NCBI GenBank assembly: GCA_002402295.1
Contig: DHFO01000043.1
Span: forward strand, 21,101-85,100
Source: Caldiserica bacterium UBA4822
GTDB taxonomy: Bacteria; Caldisericota; Caldisericia; Cryosericales; Cryosericaceae
Length of the DNA: 64,000 nt
Reading direction: 5' to 3'
In this document: positions 17,059-24,220 of the stretch, piece by piece
How positions within the stretch are numbered: position 1 is the first letter of the stretch
How the letters are laid out: each line of letters opens with the position of its first letter
Notes under the pieces: generated by a model
Database searches by the model: none
What the model saw: the letters and a program-made list of their open reading frames with translations, nothing else
What the model was told of the DNA's origin: nothing
Made by a program: the position numbers and the translations under genes

Positions 17059-18222
17059 TCACTGTTCCTGGATGTTCGCCGCGCTGGGCACGAAGACCCT
17101 TGGACTAACCTGCCAGTTCTTCTCGAGAACTCCGGTAACGCGATATGATCGACCCTTGATAAGCCGGGGGTACCCCGGTCCACTATACGCGATAGTACCG
17201 TCGGCAAGCTTCACCGTCCTGGATGAGAGTGGCTGGCACAGGTACAACTGCACGAACATCTTCTTGGGAGCGGGCCCAGGGAAGATGGTTTCTACAAAGA
17301 TCGTTCTGGTATCCCGCATTTCAACCAGCGTCACAGTACCCGAGAAGTCTATGGTGTAGGTGTCTGTCCCATTCAGGATGAAGTCTGGAACGTTCTCACT
17401 AGGGATGCTGCCCCACTTGATCTGTTGCGCCATATCATATCCCGTCTGCAACCGCACTGTGCCTTTTTCAGAAAGAGACACGAGGCAGCCACCAAGGGAA
17501 ACGGTAAGCAGAAGAGCCAGGGTGACGGCGACTGTCCGCCTGTTCTGTTTCCATCTTCTCTCCGGTACCAGGAGGTACAGCACGCTCAGAACTACCAGAT
17601 CCAGGTCGAGCCACGAGATGGGGGTCTCTGTTGCACCTCGTATCCATCTCCAGCCATGTTGCACCGAATCAGCGCAGACGGCGACCATGAAGAAGAGAGT
17701 GATCGTCAGAACCATCCCAGCAAGCCACTTCAGGAAGCGTCGCGAGTCCGGGTAGTGGCGGCTGGCAATTATCGCGAGGACAGCTACAACGATGGGAGAT
17801 CCCGTGTAGAGCAGGGAATACATGAGTTGGCTGCGCGTAGCGGTCGGGATGTAATTGCTCACCAAGAGGACAACTGGCCACAGGAATATCGCACCAAACA
17901 GCCATCTCTCCATGCTCACTCTTCGCATAGGCTGCGGTGGCACTTTGGCAAAGACGACGATCGTTACGACAGCGAGGATGAACGTCGGTATCGCAAAATC
18001 CAGTATGGATACGACATTGATGTTGGGATGTCGCAGAGAATACAGTCCTGCTGCGAGTGACCACACGATTACTGCCGCGATGAACAGGATTCCACCGCGC
18101 TTGTTCCTCCGCTTCTCATCGTCTGTATGGATGCCAACTTGATACTGTGACTGATCTGCGCTCGCCTTCGGCGGGTGTGCGGGTTCTGATTCAGTGTTGT
18201 GATCTCTCTCTTCGTGTTCCAT
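17059..18222 (-). CDS. Island membrane protein fused to an extracytoplasmic beta domain
   Basis: 387 aa from the ATG at 18222 after AGGAGAAGCT. The charged tail MEHEERDHNTESEP leads to several helices: two unrelated ones, then a block WLFGAIFLWPVVLLVSNY with ASRHYPDSRRFLKWLAG and a helix ending LSVLYLLVPERRWK that mirrors the LPSRAWKW family. After another helix ending LLLTVSLGGCLVSLS comes a soluble C-terminal region of about 150 residues. The TVSLGGC stretch looks like a lipobox-like helix end, so the C-terminal part is probably outside the cell. The middle gene of a three-gene operon: 15 bases after the stop of 18238-18936. Confidence 0.75.
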   Translation of the reverse strand: MEHEERDHNTESEPAHPPKASADQSQYQVGIHTDDEKRRNKRGGILFIAAVIVWSLAAGLYSLRHPNINVVSILDFAIPTFILAVVTIVVFAKVPPQPMRRVSMERWLFGAIFLWPVVLLVSNYIPTATRSQLMYSLLYTGSPIVVAVLAIIASRHYPDSRRFLKWLAGMVLTITLFFMVAVCADSVQHGWRWIRGATETPISWLDLDLVVLSVLYLLVPERRWKQNRRTVAVTLALLLTVSLGGCLVSLSEKGTVRLQTGYDMAQQIKWGSIPSENVPDFILNGTDTYTIDFSGTVTLVEMRDTRTIFVETIFPGPAPKKMFVQLYLCQPLSSRTVKLADGTIAYSGPGYPRLIKGRSYRVTGVLEKNWQVSPRVFVPSAANIQEQ

Positions 18223-18237
18223 AGCTTCTCCTACCAC

Positions 18238-18936
18238 CTACGACCTGACCACATCATCAATCAGCCACCTGCCACTCACCTTCTTGAGTGTGAGCGTGAT
18301 GGGGATCTCTCCTGCACTGCCGCTCCAGTCCTGATGGGGGTCTTGCATCTGAACGATGCTTCCCTTCACAGTGTACGACGTGCCATCGAGTTTCTGGACG
18401 GAGTCAATTCTAATGCTGTCTGGATATGATCCTAGCAATGGCCTTCCTGGAATAACATCTGTATAGGTCGTGAACTCTTGATAGAGACGTTCGGTGATGA
18501 GTCGTTTCAGGTTGGAATCGACGCCGGCAACGGTAAGGGCACTCATCTCATGCCGTATGATGTCGTACTGCGCTTGCAGCTCATCCTGAAGATACATGGC
18601 TTCGTACTCGCTTACGCTGACCGTTTCCTTCCCGTCGCTTCCCTTGGTTATTGCGAGATCTCGCCCATCTGCTGTATGCAATACCCTTTTGCCAGCAACG
18701 ACACGAACGCCGACTCCCCTCTCTTTGATCAGAAGAGCCAGAGACGCCTCGCCGCTGTCCGGAACATCCTTAAGTCGTGCGCCGAACTCGCCGACAACTT
18801 GGTAGATCGCGTTGATGTCTGCCTCGTTTGGCCGCATCGTCGTGGATGGTTTGAACAGGAAGTAGCTGCCAACCGAGATGAGGAGCAGCAGCACTATACC
18901 GACTGCGATAAACCTGACTAGTCCGCTCGTATTCAT
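18238..18936 (-). CDS. Membrane-anchored protein with extracytoplasmic domain, unknown
   Basis: 232 aa from the ATG at 18936 preceded by GGAGG; the longer frame to 19005 would start inside the leader. A single N-terminal helix (LVRFIAVGIVLLLLISVGSY) is followed by a soluble domain of about 200 residues. The domain contains ADGRDLAITKGSDG and a C-terminal ITLTLKKVSGRWLIDDVV that resembles the end of NTF2-like or DUF4829-like stress proteins. First gene of the island operon, driven by the second copy of the structured leader. Predicted to sit on the outer face of the membrane with the two polytopic proteins encoded after it. Confidence 0.75.
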   Translation of the reverse strand: MNTSGLVRFIAVGIVLLLLISVGSYFLFKPSTTMRPNEADINAIYQVVGEFGARLKDVPDSGEASLALLIKERGVGVRVVAGKRVLHTADGRDLAITKGSDGKETVSVSEYEAMYLQDELQAQYDIIRHEMSALTVAGVDSNLKRLITERLYQEFTTYTDVIPGRPLLGSYPDSIRIDSVQKLDGTSYTVKGSIVQMQDPHQDWSGSAGEIPITLTLKKVSGRWLIDDVVRS

Positions 18937-18995
18937 GTTATGCGCCTCCAACACGTGCCGTTTTTCAACAAAGGCGTTGGAGTGGTACCTGGTCA

Positions 18996-19063
18996 CCAGC
19001 GCCATCAGCGCGCCGCATCATTGCGGCATCGCAGCGGAAAACCCTCTTTCCATGATTAGTATA
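18996..19063 (-). promoter_or_regulatory. Promoter and structured leader of the island operon, copy 2 of the conserved unit
   Basis: TATACT (19063-19058), 22 bases, then GCTGCG and a block with hairpin GCCGCA-atga-TGCGGC (19027-19012) and stem GCGC-tgatg-GCGC. Compared with copy 1, a T-A pair in the first hairpin is replaced by C-G, while the loop keeps TGA. The distance from the -10 to GCTGCG is 22 bases in both. The leader runs on about 60 bases to the ATG at 18936. Confidence 0.7.
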
Positions 19064-19318
19064 ACGTGCTAGTTGCGAATATAGCAGGCATCAGTAGAGA
19101 AGGGGCGGAATGTCGGCACCTCGTTTTGCCCGAGAGTGTTTCTGGAGGAACGTGTGACAATCACCGCAGACGCCGACGCAATCAGTGTCGGGGGCGATAC
19201 TGAAGCTCATTTCGTCACTGCGGCCATCATCAATTACCCGACTCTTTTGTCAAATCACACAACTTAATGTCAGATATTACGACTCTAATTGCCGCAACCA
19301 GGAACCACGGCCGTACCC

Positions 19319-19360
19319 TTGACGTGATGTAACGTGAAGTATACTGTAACGGCAGTTACA
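19319..19360 (+). promoter_or_regulatory. Promoter and palindromic operator of the MFS gene
   Basis: TTGACG (19319-19324), a 15-base spacer, TATACT (19340-19345) and, overlapping its end, the perfect inverted repeat TGTAAC-ggca-GTTACA (19345-19360). The start is at 19397. The repeat is placed where a repressor would block transcription. The 250 bases before it, back to 19064, show no other feature. Confidence 0.6.
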
Positions 19361-19396
19361 TATCGGTCGACATGCAGAAGTAGAAAGGGGTGGGTC

Positions 19397-20665
19397 ATGA
19401 GTGACAGGAACGAGGCAGGCGTGCAGGCAGTGCAAAGGCGAACACCGGAGCGACGGTTCTTCGGGCTCAGCCAGAATGTGTTTGTCCTTGGGTTCGTGTC
19501 CCTGCTCACGGACTTCAGCAGTGAGGTGACCATCAAGATTCTGCCGCTGTACCTGTCCAATGCGCTGGGTGTGCAGCCTTCCATCATCGGGTTCATCGAG
19601 GGGATGGCCGAGACGACCGCCACCATCCTGAAGTGGGTGTTCGGGTGGTTGTCGGACCGAATGAAAAAGCGGAAGTGGCTGGCGTTCACCGGCTACGCTA
19701 TCTCCAATGTCACGAAACCATTCCTGTACTTTGTCGCCTCATGGCCATGGGCAGCGTTCCTGCGCTTTGCCGACCGCACGGGCAAGGGCGTGCGCACGTC
19801 GCCGCGCGATGCGTTGCTGGCCGACTCATCGGAGAAGAAGAAGCTGGGGCGCTCGTTTGGGTACAGCCGCGCGATGGACACACTGGGGTCCGTGTTCGGC
19901 ATGCTGGCTGCCGCGGGCACTGTGATTGCCAGTGGCTCTGCAGCGGCTGTGGCGCTCACGCGTCCGCTGTACCAGAAGCTCATCCTCATGGTCACCATCC
20001 CCGCCCTGCTGGCCCTGCCGCTCATCGCCCTTTTTGTGCGGGAGAACGCCCCGCGGACGGGCAACCCGCGTACGCTCAACCTGTCGCTCAGCGGGTTCGA
20101 CTGGCGGTTCAAAACGTTCCTGGCCATCATGGTCGTGTTCACGCTGGGCAACAGCAGTGACGCCTTCCTTATGCTGAAGGCGCAGAAGGCAGGGCTGGAC
20201 ATCGTGCAGATCTTCCTGATGCTGGCGATGTGGAAGGGAGTTACGTCGGTACTCTCGATTCCTGCGGGCATTCTGTCCGACCGCGTCGGGCGCAACCGCG
20301 TCATTCGTGCAGGGTGGCTCGTCTACGCCCTTGTCTATCTGGGATTCGGGCTGGCGACGCAGACGTGGCAGGTATGGGCGCTGTACGCGCTGTACGGTGT
20401 CTACTACGCCATGACCGACGGCGTGGCAAGCGCGCTCATCGCGGACTTGGTGCCGCAGTCGGAGAAGCGGGGCACGGCCTTTGGCCTGTACAACGCTGCT
20501 GTCGGAGTCAGTGCCCTGCCGGCCAGCCTCATCGCGGGGCAGCTGTGGCAGCACATCAACCCCAGCGCTCCGTTCTTCTTCGGGTCCGCGCTTGCATTCA
20601 TCGCCATGCTTGCGTTGACAGGATTGATGCGCTCGTCTGGGCGCACGCCCGTGGCGGCAGCATGA
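19397..20665 (+). CDS. Major facilitator superfamily transporter
   Basis: 422 aa from the ATG at 19397, after an AAAGGGGTGGG site. Twelve helices in two halves. The loop motif GWLSDRMKKRK lies between helices 2 and 3, and IPAGILSDRVGRNR is its repeat in the second half. A conserved RFADRTGKGVRTSPRDALLADS segment follows helix 4; it is typical of a bacterial MFS group annotated only as efflux or nitrate/nitrite-like. Substrate unknown. The stop overlaps the start of a ChrB-like gene (ATGA), so they form one unit, possibly a metal or oxyanion resistance pair. Confidence 0.88.
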   Translation: MSDRNEAGVQAVQRRTPERRFFGLSQNVFVLGFVSLLTDFSSEVTIKILPLYLSNALGVQPSIIGFIEGMAETTATILKWVFGWLSDRMKKRKWLAFTGYAISNVTKPFLYFVASWPWAAFLRFADRTGKGVRTSPRDALLADSSEKKKLGRSFGYSRAMDTLGSVFGMLAAAGTVIASGSAAAVALTRPLYQKLILMVTIPALLALPLIALFVRENAPRTGNPRTLNLSLSGFDWRFKTFLAIMVVFTLGNSSDAFLMLKAQKAGLDIVQIFLMLAMWKGVTSVLSIPAGILSDRVGRNRVIRAGWLVYALVYLGFGLATQTWQVWALYALYGVYYAMTDGVASALIADLVPQSEKRGTAFGLYNAAVGVSALPASLIAGQLWQHINPSAPFFFGSALAFIAMLALTGLMRSSGRTPVAAA

Positions 20666-21222
20666 GGACCTGGCTGTTTGTCACATACAAAGTGCCGGCG
20701 GAACCGTCACGCACGCGAGTTTTTCTGTGGCGCAAGCTCAAAGAGCTGGGTGCTGTCTATATTCAGCAGGGGGCGGCGGTCCTGCCGATGACAGAGGCGC
20801 TCCTCGCTCAGGCCCTGTCACTGCGGGAGGACACGAGGGCAGGTGGCGGCGAACTGCTGGTAGGCAGGACAGAGTTCGTCGACGCACAGGACGACGCGCG
20901 AGTCATCGCGACCTTTCAGTCCCAGCGCGACAGCGACTACAGTGAAATCATCGAACAGTGCGAACGTCTTGTCTGCGAGTTGGACGGAGAAACGGCGAAC
21001 GGGAAGTTCACGTACGCCGAGATAGAGGAGAACGAAACGGAACTGGCGCGCATCCACAGGTGGATGGAGCGCATCGTTGCGCGCGACTGGTTTGGCGCGC
21101 CGGGGCGCGCCGCGGCCGAGCAGGCGATCGACCAGGCCGAACAGCGCTCAGCCCTCTATACAGCGGAAGTCGAAAGGCGGCGGGGGCAGGAACCCGACGT
21201 TCCTCTGCCCTCCTCCCGCTAG
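20662..21222 (+). CDS. ChrB N-terminal-domain protein
   Basis: 186 aa; ATG overlaps the MFS stop codon. The sequence MRTWLFVTYKVPAEPSRTRVFLWRKLKELGAVYIQQGAAVLP is the hallmark of the ChrB N-terminal domain; a conserved acidic stretch (DSDYSEIIEQCERL) and an EENETELARIHRWMERI helix follow. Full chromate-resistance ChrB has an extra C-terminal domain that is absent here. In other bacteria such stand-alone domains accompany transporters. It may act as a regulator of the MFS gene, but direct evidence is lacking. Confidence 0.78.
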   Translation: MRTWLFVTYKVPAEPSRTRVFLWRKLKELGAVYIQQGAAVLPMTEALLAQALSLREDTRAGGGELLVGRTEFVDAQDDARVIATFQSQRDSDYSEIIEQCERLVCELDGETANGKFTYAEIEENETELARIHRWMERIVARDWFGAPGRAAAEQAIDQAEQRSALYTAEVERRRGQEPDVPLPSSR

Positions 21223-21243
21223 CCGGATCGCCATCTCTCCGGG

Positions 21244-21771
21244 TCAGCGGCCCTCCGGCGGCTGCTGGTGGTGCCTAGAATACTCAACCGCTTCCTTGCC
21301 GGTGAGGTGGTCGATGTCGATGGCGATGAGGCAGGCTGTGCTGCAGTTGGCGGCCTTGCGCCTTCGCTCCTCCTCGGGCTGGTCTCGCGAGTACTTGTCC
21401 ACGAGTGCATTGAAGGCCGCAGCACGCTCGTCGCCCTCTGCGATGCGCGCCCTGCCGAAGGCGATGACACTGCGGAAGTACGAGGTGTACTCCGCACTGA
21501 CGATAGTGTCCTCGTCGACGACGGCGAAGGAGACCTTGGGCTCCCGGGCGATAGCGTCCATCTTGTGCCCGACCGGGGCGGCATGGATATAGATGGTGTT
21601 ACCGATGGCCACGTAACTCACGGGGACGGCATAGGGATAGCCGCCGTCCCCCACACAGGCCAGCACGCCGTGGGTGTTCCTCCGCAGGACCACCTCGGTA
21701 TCTGCGCCGGACAACAGCTGGGCCGCCCTTCTCATGGGCCGGAAGAAAGCTCCTGCCTGCTGTTCTGCCAC
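21244..21771 (-). CDS. Pyridoxamine 5'-phosphate oxidase-family flavin protein
   Basis: 175 aa from a GTG at 21771. NimA/PNPOx-like split-barrel: MRRAAQLLSGADTEVVLRRN, then GGYPYAVPVSYVAIGNTIYIHAA, GHKMDAIAREPKVSFAVVDE and a C-terminal ACLIAIDIDHLTGKEA. These proteins bind FMN or F420 and reduce or oxidise small molecules; related NimA confers nitroimidazole resistance. The start lies 7 bases after the stop of the rhodanese-like lipoprotein gene, so they are co-transcribed. The precise substrate cannot be told. Confidence 0.85.
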   Translation of the reverse strand: MAEQQAGAFFRPMRRAAQLLSGADTEVVLRRNTHGVLACVGDGGYPYAVPVSYVAIGNTIYIHAAPVGHKMDAIAREPKVSFAVVDEDTIVSAEYTSYFRSVIAFGRARIAEGDERAAAFNALVDKYSRDQPEEERRRKAANCSTACLIAIDIDHLTGKEAVEYSRHHQQPPEGR

Positions 21772-21778
21772 TGCGACC

Positions 21779-22216
21779 TTACTTTTCCACGTAGCCGCCG
21801 TAGGCGACCCAGGCGTCGTATCCGCCCGTCAGCCGGTAGACGGTGTTGAATGAGCTGTCAAGGAACATCTGGGCGCCTTTCTTGCTGGACTCCTCGTCGT
21901 GGGAGTAGACCACGTAGTGCTTCCCTGCGCTTAGGCTGAAGGTCTTGTTGATGGTGGTCTGAAGGGTATCGAGGGGAACGTCCAGCGCCCCGACGAGGTG
22001 CCCGTCTGCCCACCTGCCGGAAACGTCCACAATGATCAGGTCTGCGTCAGTCTGAATCATGTCATCAAGCTTCTGGGGACTGACCTCGACGATCTCGTGC
22101 GTGTACTCTCCAGTTCCAGTGCCATCCGACGGCGTAGTTGGCGTCGTGCTCCCTCCGCAGCCGGCAAGCGCGACTGCCACTACCAGCAGGACTGCAACAA
22201 TCAGGGTTCTCTTCAC
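21779..22216 (-). CDS. Rhodanese-like lipoprotein without the active-site cysteine
   Basis: 145 aa from a GTG at 22216 with a GAGGAGATG site. The N-terminus is a lipoprotein signal (VAVALAGCGG, lipid on Cys20). The rhodanese fold is shown by LDDMIQTDADLIIVDVSGRWADGHLVGALDVPLD and a C-terminal VYRLTGGYDAWVAYG. The loop that normally begins with the catalytic Cys reads VVYSHDEESSKKGAQ, with Ser105 at the cysteine position. It therefore cannot form a persulfide in the usual way and may be a binding protein. Operon with the PNPOx-like gene. Confidence 0.85.
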   Translation of the reverse strand: MKRTLIVAVLLVVAVALAGCGGSTTPTTPSDGTGTGEYTHEIVEVSPQKLDDMIQTDADLIIVDVSGRWADGHLVGALDVPLDTLQTTINKTFSLSAGKHYVVYSHDEESSKKGAQMFLDSSFNTVYRLTGGYDAWVAYGGYVEK

Positions 22217-22297
22217 AGGGCATCATCTCCTCGTATCCCGGTTGGGACCTCTCTGCGGCAACAAAGCAGCAATCTATCTGCTCTTAGCTTAGCTGCA

Positions 22298-22303
22298 CTA
22301 TAG
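22298..22303 (-). promoter_or_regulatory. Candidate -10 of the rhodanese-PNPOx operon
   Basis: TATAGT on the minus strand, about 80 bases before the GTG start, with TTGCAA 15 bases upstream. A small CACAGG/CCTGTG hairpin (22308-22330) overlaps the -35 region. Confidence 0.4.
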
Positions 22304-22396
22304 AGTTTCACAGGATTTTGCAAGCCCTGTGTGTGGAACAGGATTCATGCGGAGGATTCACGCGCGCGTGGCACGCGGAACCTGTGTGCGTTCAAA

Positions 22397-22936
22397 CTAC
22401 GTGCGCGAGAGACCCATGGGCCCTAGAAGATCCCCCAGCTTCCAGTACTTGCCGCCGATGTAGCAGACAGGGTCGCGCAGGCTCACATCGTGCTCTTTGC
22501 CCTCATGGGCGTAGCTGGCAACCACCTCGCCGAGGAACAGGTCATGGCTGCCCAGGTGCACGGTTTCGCGCACCTGGCACTCCAGATTGAGCGGGCACTC
22601 CGCCACCATAGGTGTTCCCGTGATGGTTCCCTGTTCCCGTGTCAGCCTGGCCAGCGCCCACTTGTCCTGTGTTCTGCCGCTGACCGTTCCGCACAGGTCA
22701 AGTTCCCGCACGTGCTCCGTGTCCGGTACGTTGACCACAAACGCACCTGTTTCTACGACAAAGTGGTGCAGCCATCGTGAAGGCCTGACGCCGATACCGA
22801 TGATGGGTGGCTCCGAACACAGGGTGCCAATCCACGCGATGGTCGTCACATCGGATGCCTCCATTGTTCCTGCCGAAATCAGGACGGCAGCGCCCATGCC
22901 CGGCGCACTGCCTGGTATCGTGACAATCTTGGTCAT
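22397..22936 (-). CDS. Flavin reductase-family protein (FMN-binding split barrel)
   Basis: 179 aa from the ATG at 22936 after GGGAGGAAG; a longer frame lacks this site. Motifs of the flavin reductase/flavoredoxin family: AAVLISAGTMEASDVTTIAW, PPIIGIGVRPSRWLHHF, TGAFVVNVPD and GKYWKLGDLLG at the end. Such proteins bind FMN, reduce it or pass electrons in anaerobes. It is divergent from the glycerol-dehydrogenase-like gene; its own TATACT is at 22983-22988. Confidence 0.88.
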   Translation of the reverse strand: MTKIVTIPGSAPGMGAAVLISAGTMEASDVTTIAWIGTLCSEPPIIGIGVRPSRWLHHFVVETGAFVVNVPDTEHVRELDLCGTVSGRTQDKWALARLTREQGTITGTPMVAECPLNLECQVRETVHLGSHDLFLGEVVASYAHEGKEHDVSLRDPVCYIGGKYWKLGDLLGPMGLSRT

Positions 22937-22982
22937 TCTTCCTCCCAACAGTCCGGCCCGTATGCTCCGAGCTGCTGAAAGC

Positions 22983-22988
22983 AGTATA
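22983..22988 (-). promoter_or_regulatory. Candidate -10 of the flavin reductase gene
   Basis: TATACT on the minus strand, 46 bases before the ATG at 22936, in the 150-base divergent region. On the plus strand TAGAAT near 23021 could serve the divergent gene. Confidence 0.4.
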
Positions 22989-23085
22989 TACCACGCGGTT
23001 GCGCGAACGTGTGCAGCACGTAGAATAGGTATAGCATCAGGCTTGGCCCAAGAGCACACATCTTCCAGGAACAAGGAGGCCACGT

Positions 23086-24219
23086 ATGTCCACTGTCATA
23101 GGAGCACCGGACCGCTACATTCAGGGGCGCGGCGAGATGAGCAGACTGTACGAACACACATCACGGCTGGGCAACACCTTCCTGGTGGTAGCGGAAGAAT
23201 TGACCATGGCCAGCATGCACGGTCGTATCGAACAGGCATTCGACGGCACTGGTGCAGTCCTCATCTATGAGGAGTTTTCGGGCACCTGCTCGGCGCCTGA
23301 GATTGACCGCCTTGCAACGGTGGCGGACCTCAGTTCGTGCGACGCTGTCATGAGCGTTGGGGGAGGGCGGGCCACGAATGCGGCGCGGGCGGTGGCGGCG
23401 CTGCACGGTCTGCCGCTCATCGTCGTGCCTACGACGGCTGCCACTGGTGCGCCGTGCAGCTCCGTGGCGGTCGTTACCGATGAGGACGGCGTCTTTGAGG
23501 AGCTGCGCATCTATCCTGTCCACCCGGCGGTGGTCATTGTGGACAGTGAGGTGATTGCGCGGGCGTCCCTGCGCACCCTGGTGGCTGGAATTGGCAATAC
23601 GGTTGGCACATGGCTTGGGGCGCGAGCACATCGGCAGTCGGGTGTGGACAACCTGCTGGGCGGCAAGGTGACGCTTGCCTCGTATGCTCTTGCCACACTG
23701 GGGTATGAAACGGTGCTGCGGGATGGCCTGCGGGCAGTGGTTGCATCGCAGAGCGGGGTGGTGACGCATGCCTTCGAGGAGGTCCTCGAAGCGAGCATCT
23801 ACTGCTCCGGCGTTGCCTTCGAGAACTGCGGCCCCGCTGCGGCGCACAGCGTGGGAAACGCGCTGACAGTGCTTCCAGAAGCGCGGCAGCACTCCTACGG
23901 CGAGCTGGCGGCATTCGGCAGCATCGTCCAACTGATGCTGGAGAACGTGCCGCGGGAGGAAATGGACGACGTGATGAATCTCTTCCTGAGCACGGGCCTG
24001 CCGCTGACGCTGGCGGACCTGGGACTTGGCGATGCGCCACGCTCTGCGCTGGAGGACGTGGCGGATGTGGCGTGCGGGCCGCGCAACTACATGTCTGCAA
24101 TGCCGTTCGAGGTGTCGCCCGCTGACGTTCTGGGTGCCCTGCTGGCCGCCGACGCGACTGGCCACCTCTACGAGGAGGATGAGGAACACGGGGAACACGA
24201 AGAAGAGGAGGACGACTGA
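23086..24219 (+). CDS. Glycerol dehydrogenase-like protein with altered metal site
   Basis: 377 aa. Fold and length match GldA-type glycerol dehydrogenases: SVGGGRATNAARAVAALHG for nucleotide binding, VPTTAATGAPCSS, VAGIGNTVGTWLGARA and AAAHSVGNAL. Compared with E. coli GldA, the zinc ligands Asp171, His254 and His271 are here Asn171, His254 and Tyr271, and the GGGK...D nucleotide motif is GGGR...N. Two of three ligands are therefore lost, so ordinary zinc-dependent polyol oxidation is unlikely. The C-terminus is a highly acidic tail (EEDEEHGEHEEEEDD). The next gene begins one base after its stop. Confidence 0.85.
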   Translation: MSTVIGAPDRYIQGRGEMSRLYEHTSRLGNTFLVVAEELTMASMHGRIEQAFDGTGAVLIYEEFSGTCSAPEIDRLATVADLSSCDAVMSVGGGRATNAARAVAALHGLPLIVVPTTAATGAPCSSVAVVTDEDGVFEELRIYPVHPAVVIVDSEVIARASLRTLVAGIGNTVGTWLGARAHRQSGVDNLLGGKVTLASYALATLGYETVLRDGLRAVVASQSGVVTHAFEEVLEASIYCSGVAFENCGPAAAHSVGNALTVLPEARQHSYGELAAFGSIVQLMLENVPREEMDDVMNLFLSTGLPLTLADLGLGDAPRSALEDVADVACGPRNYMSAMPFEVSPADVLGALLAADATGHLYEEDEEHGEHEEEEDD

Positions 24220-24220
24220 C

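Larger units (their letters stand above)
10200..19330. other. Candidate genomic island of paralogous membrane proteins and PHP proteins
   Basis: This stretch is visibly AT-richer than both flanks. All its genes run on the minus strand, most have no recognisable family, and it holds paralogues and broken copies of two gene types (polytopic membrane proteins, PHP-type exoproteins). Intergenic gaps are long and rich in hairpins. It lies between the housekeeping gene rlmN and an MFS gene. No integrase, transposase, tRNA or direct-repeat boundary was found, so island status rests on composition and content only. Confidence 0.5.
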
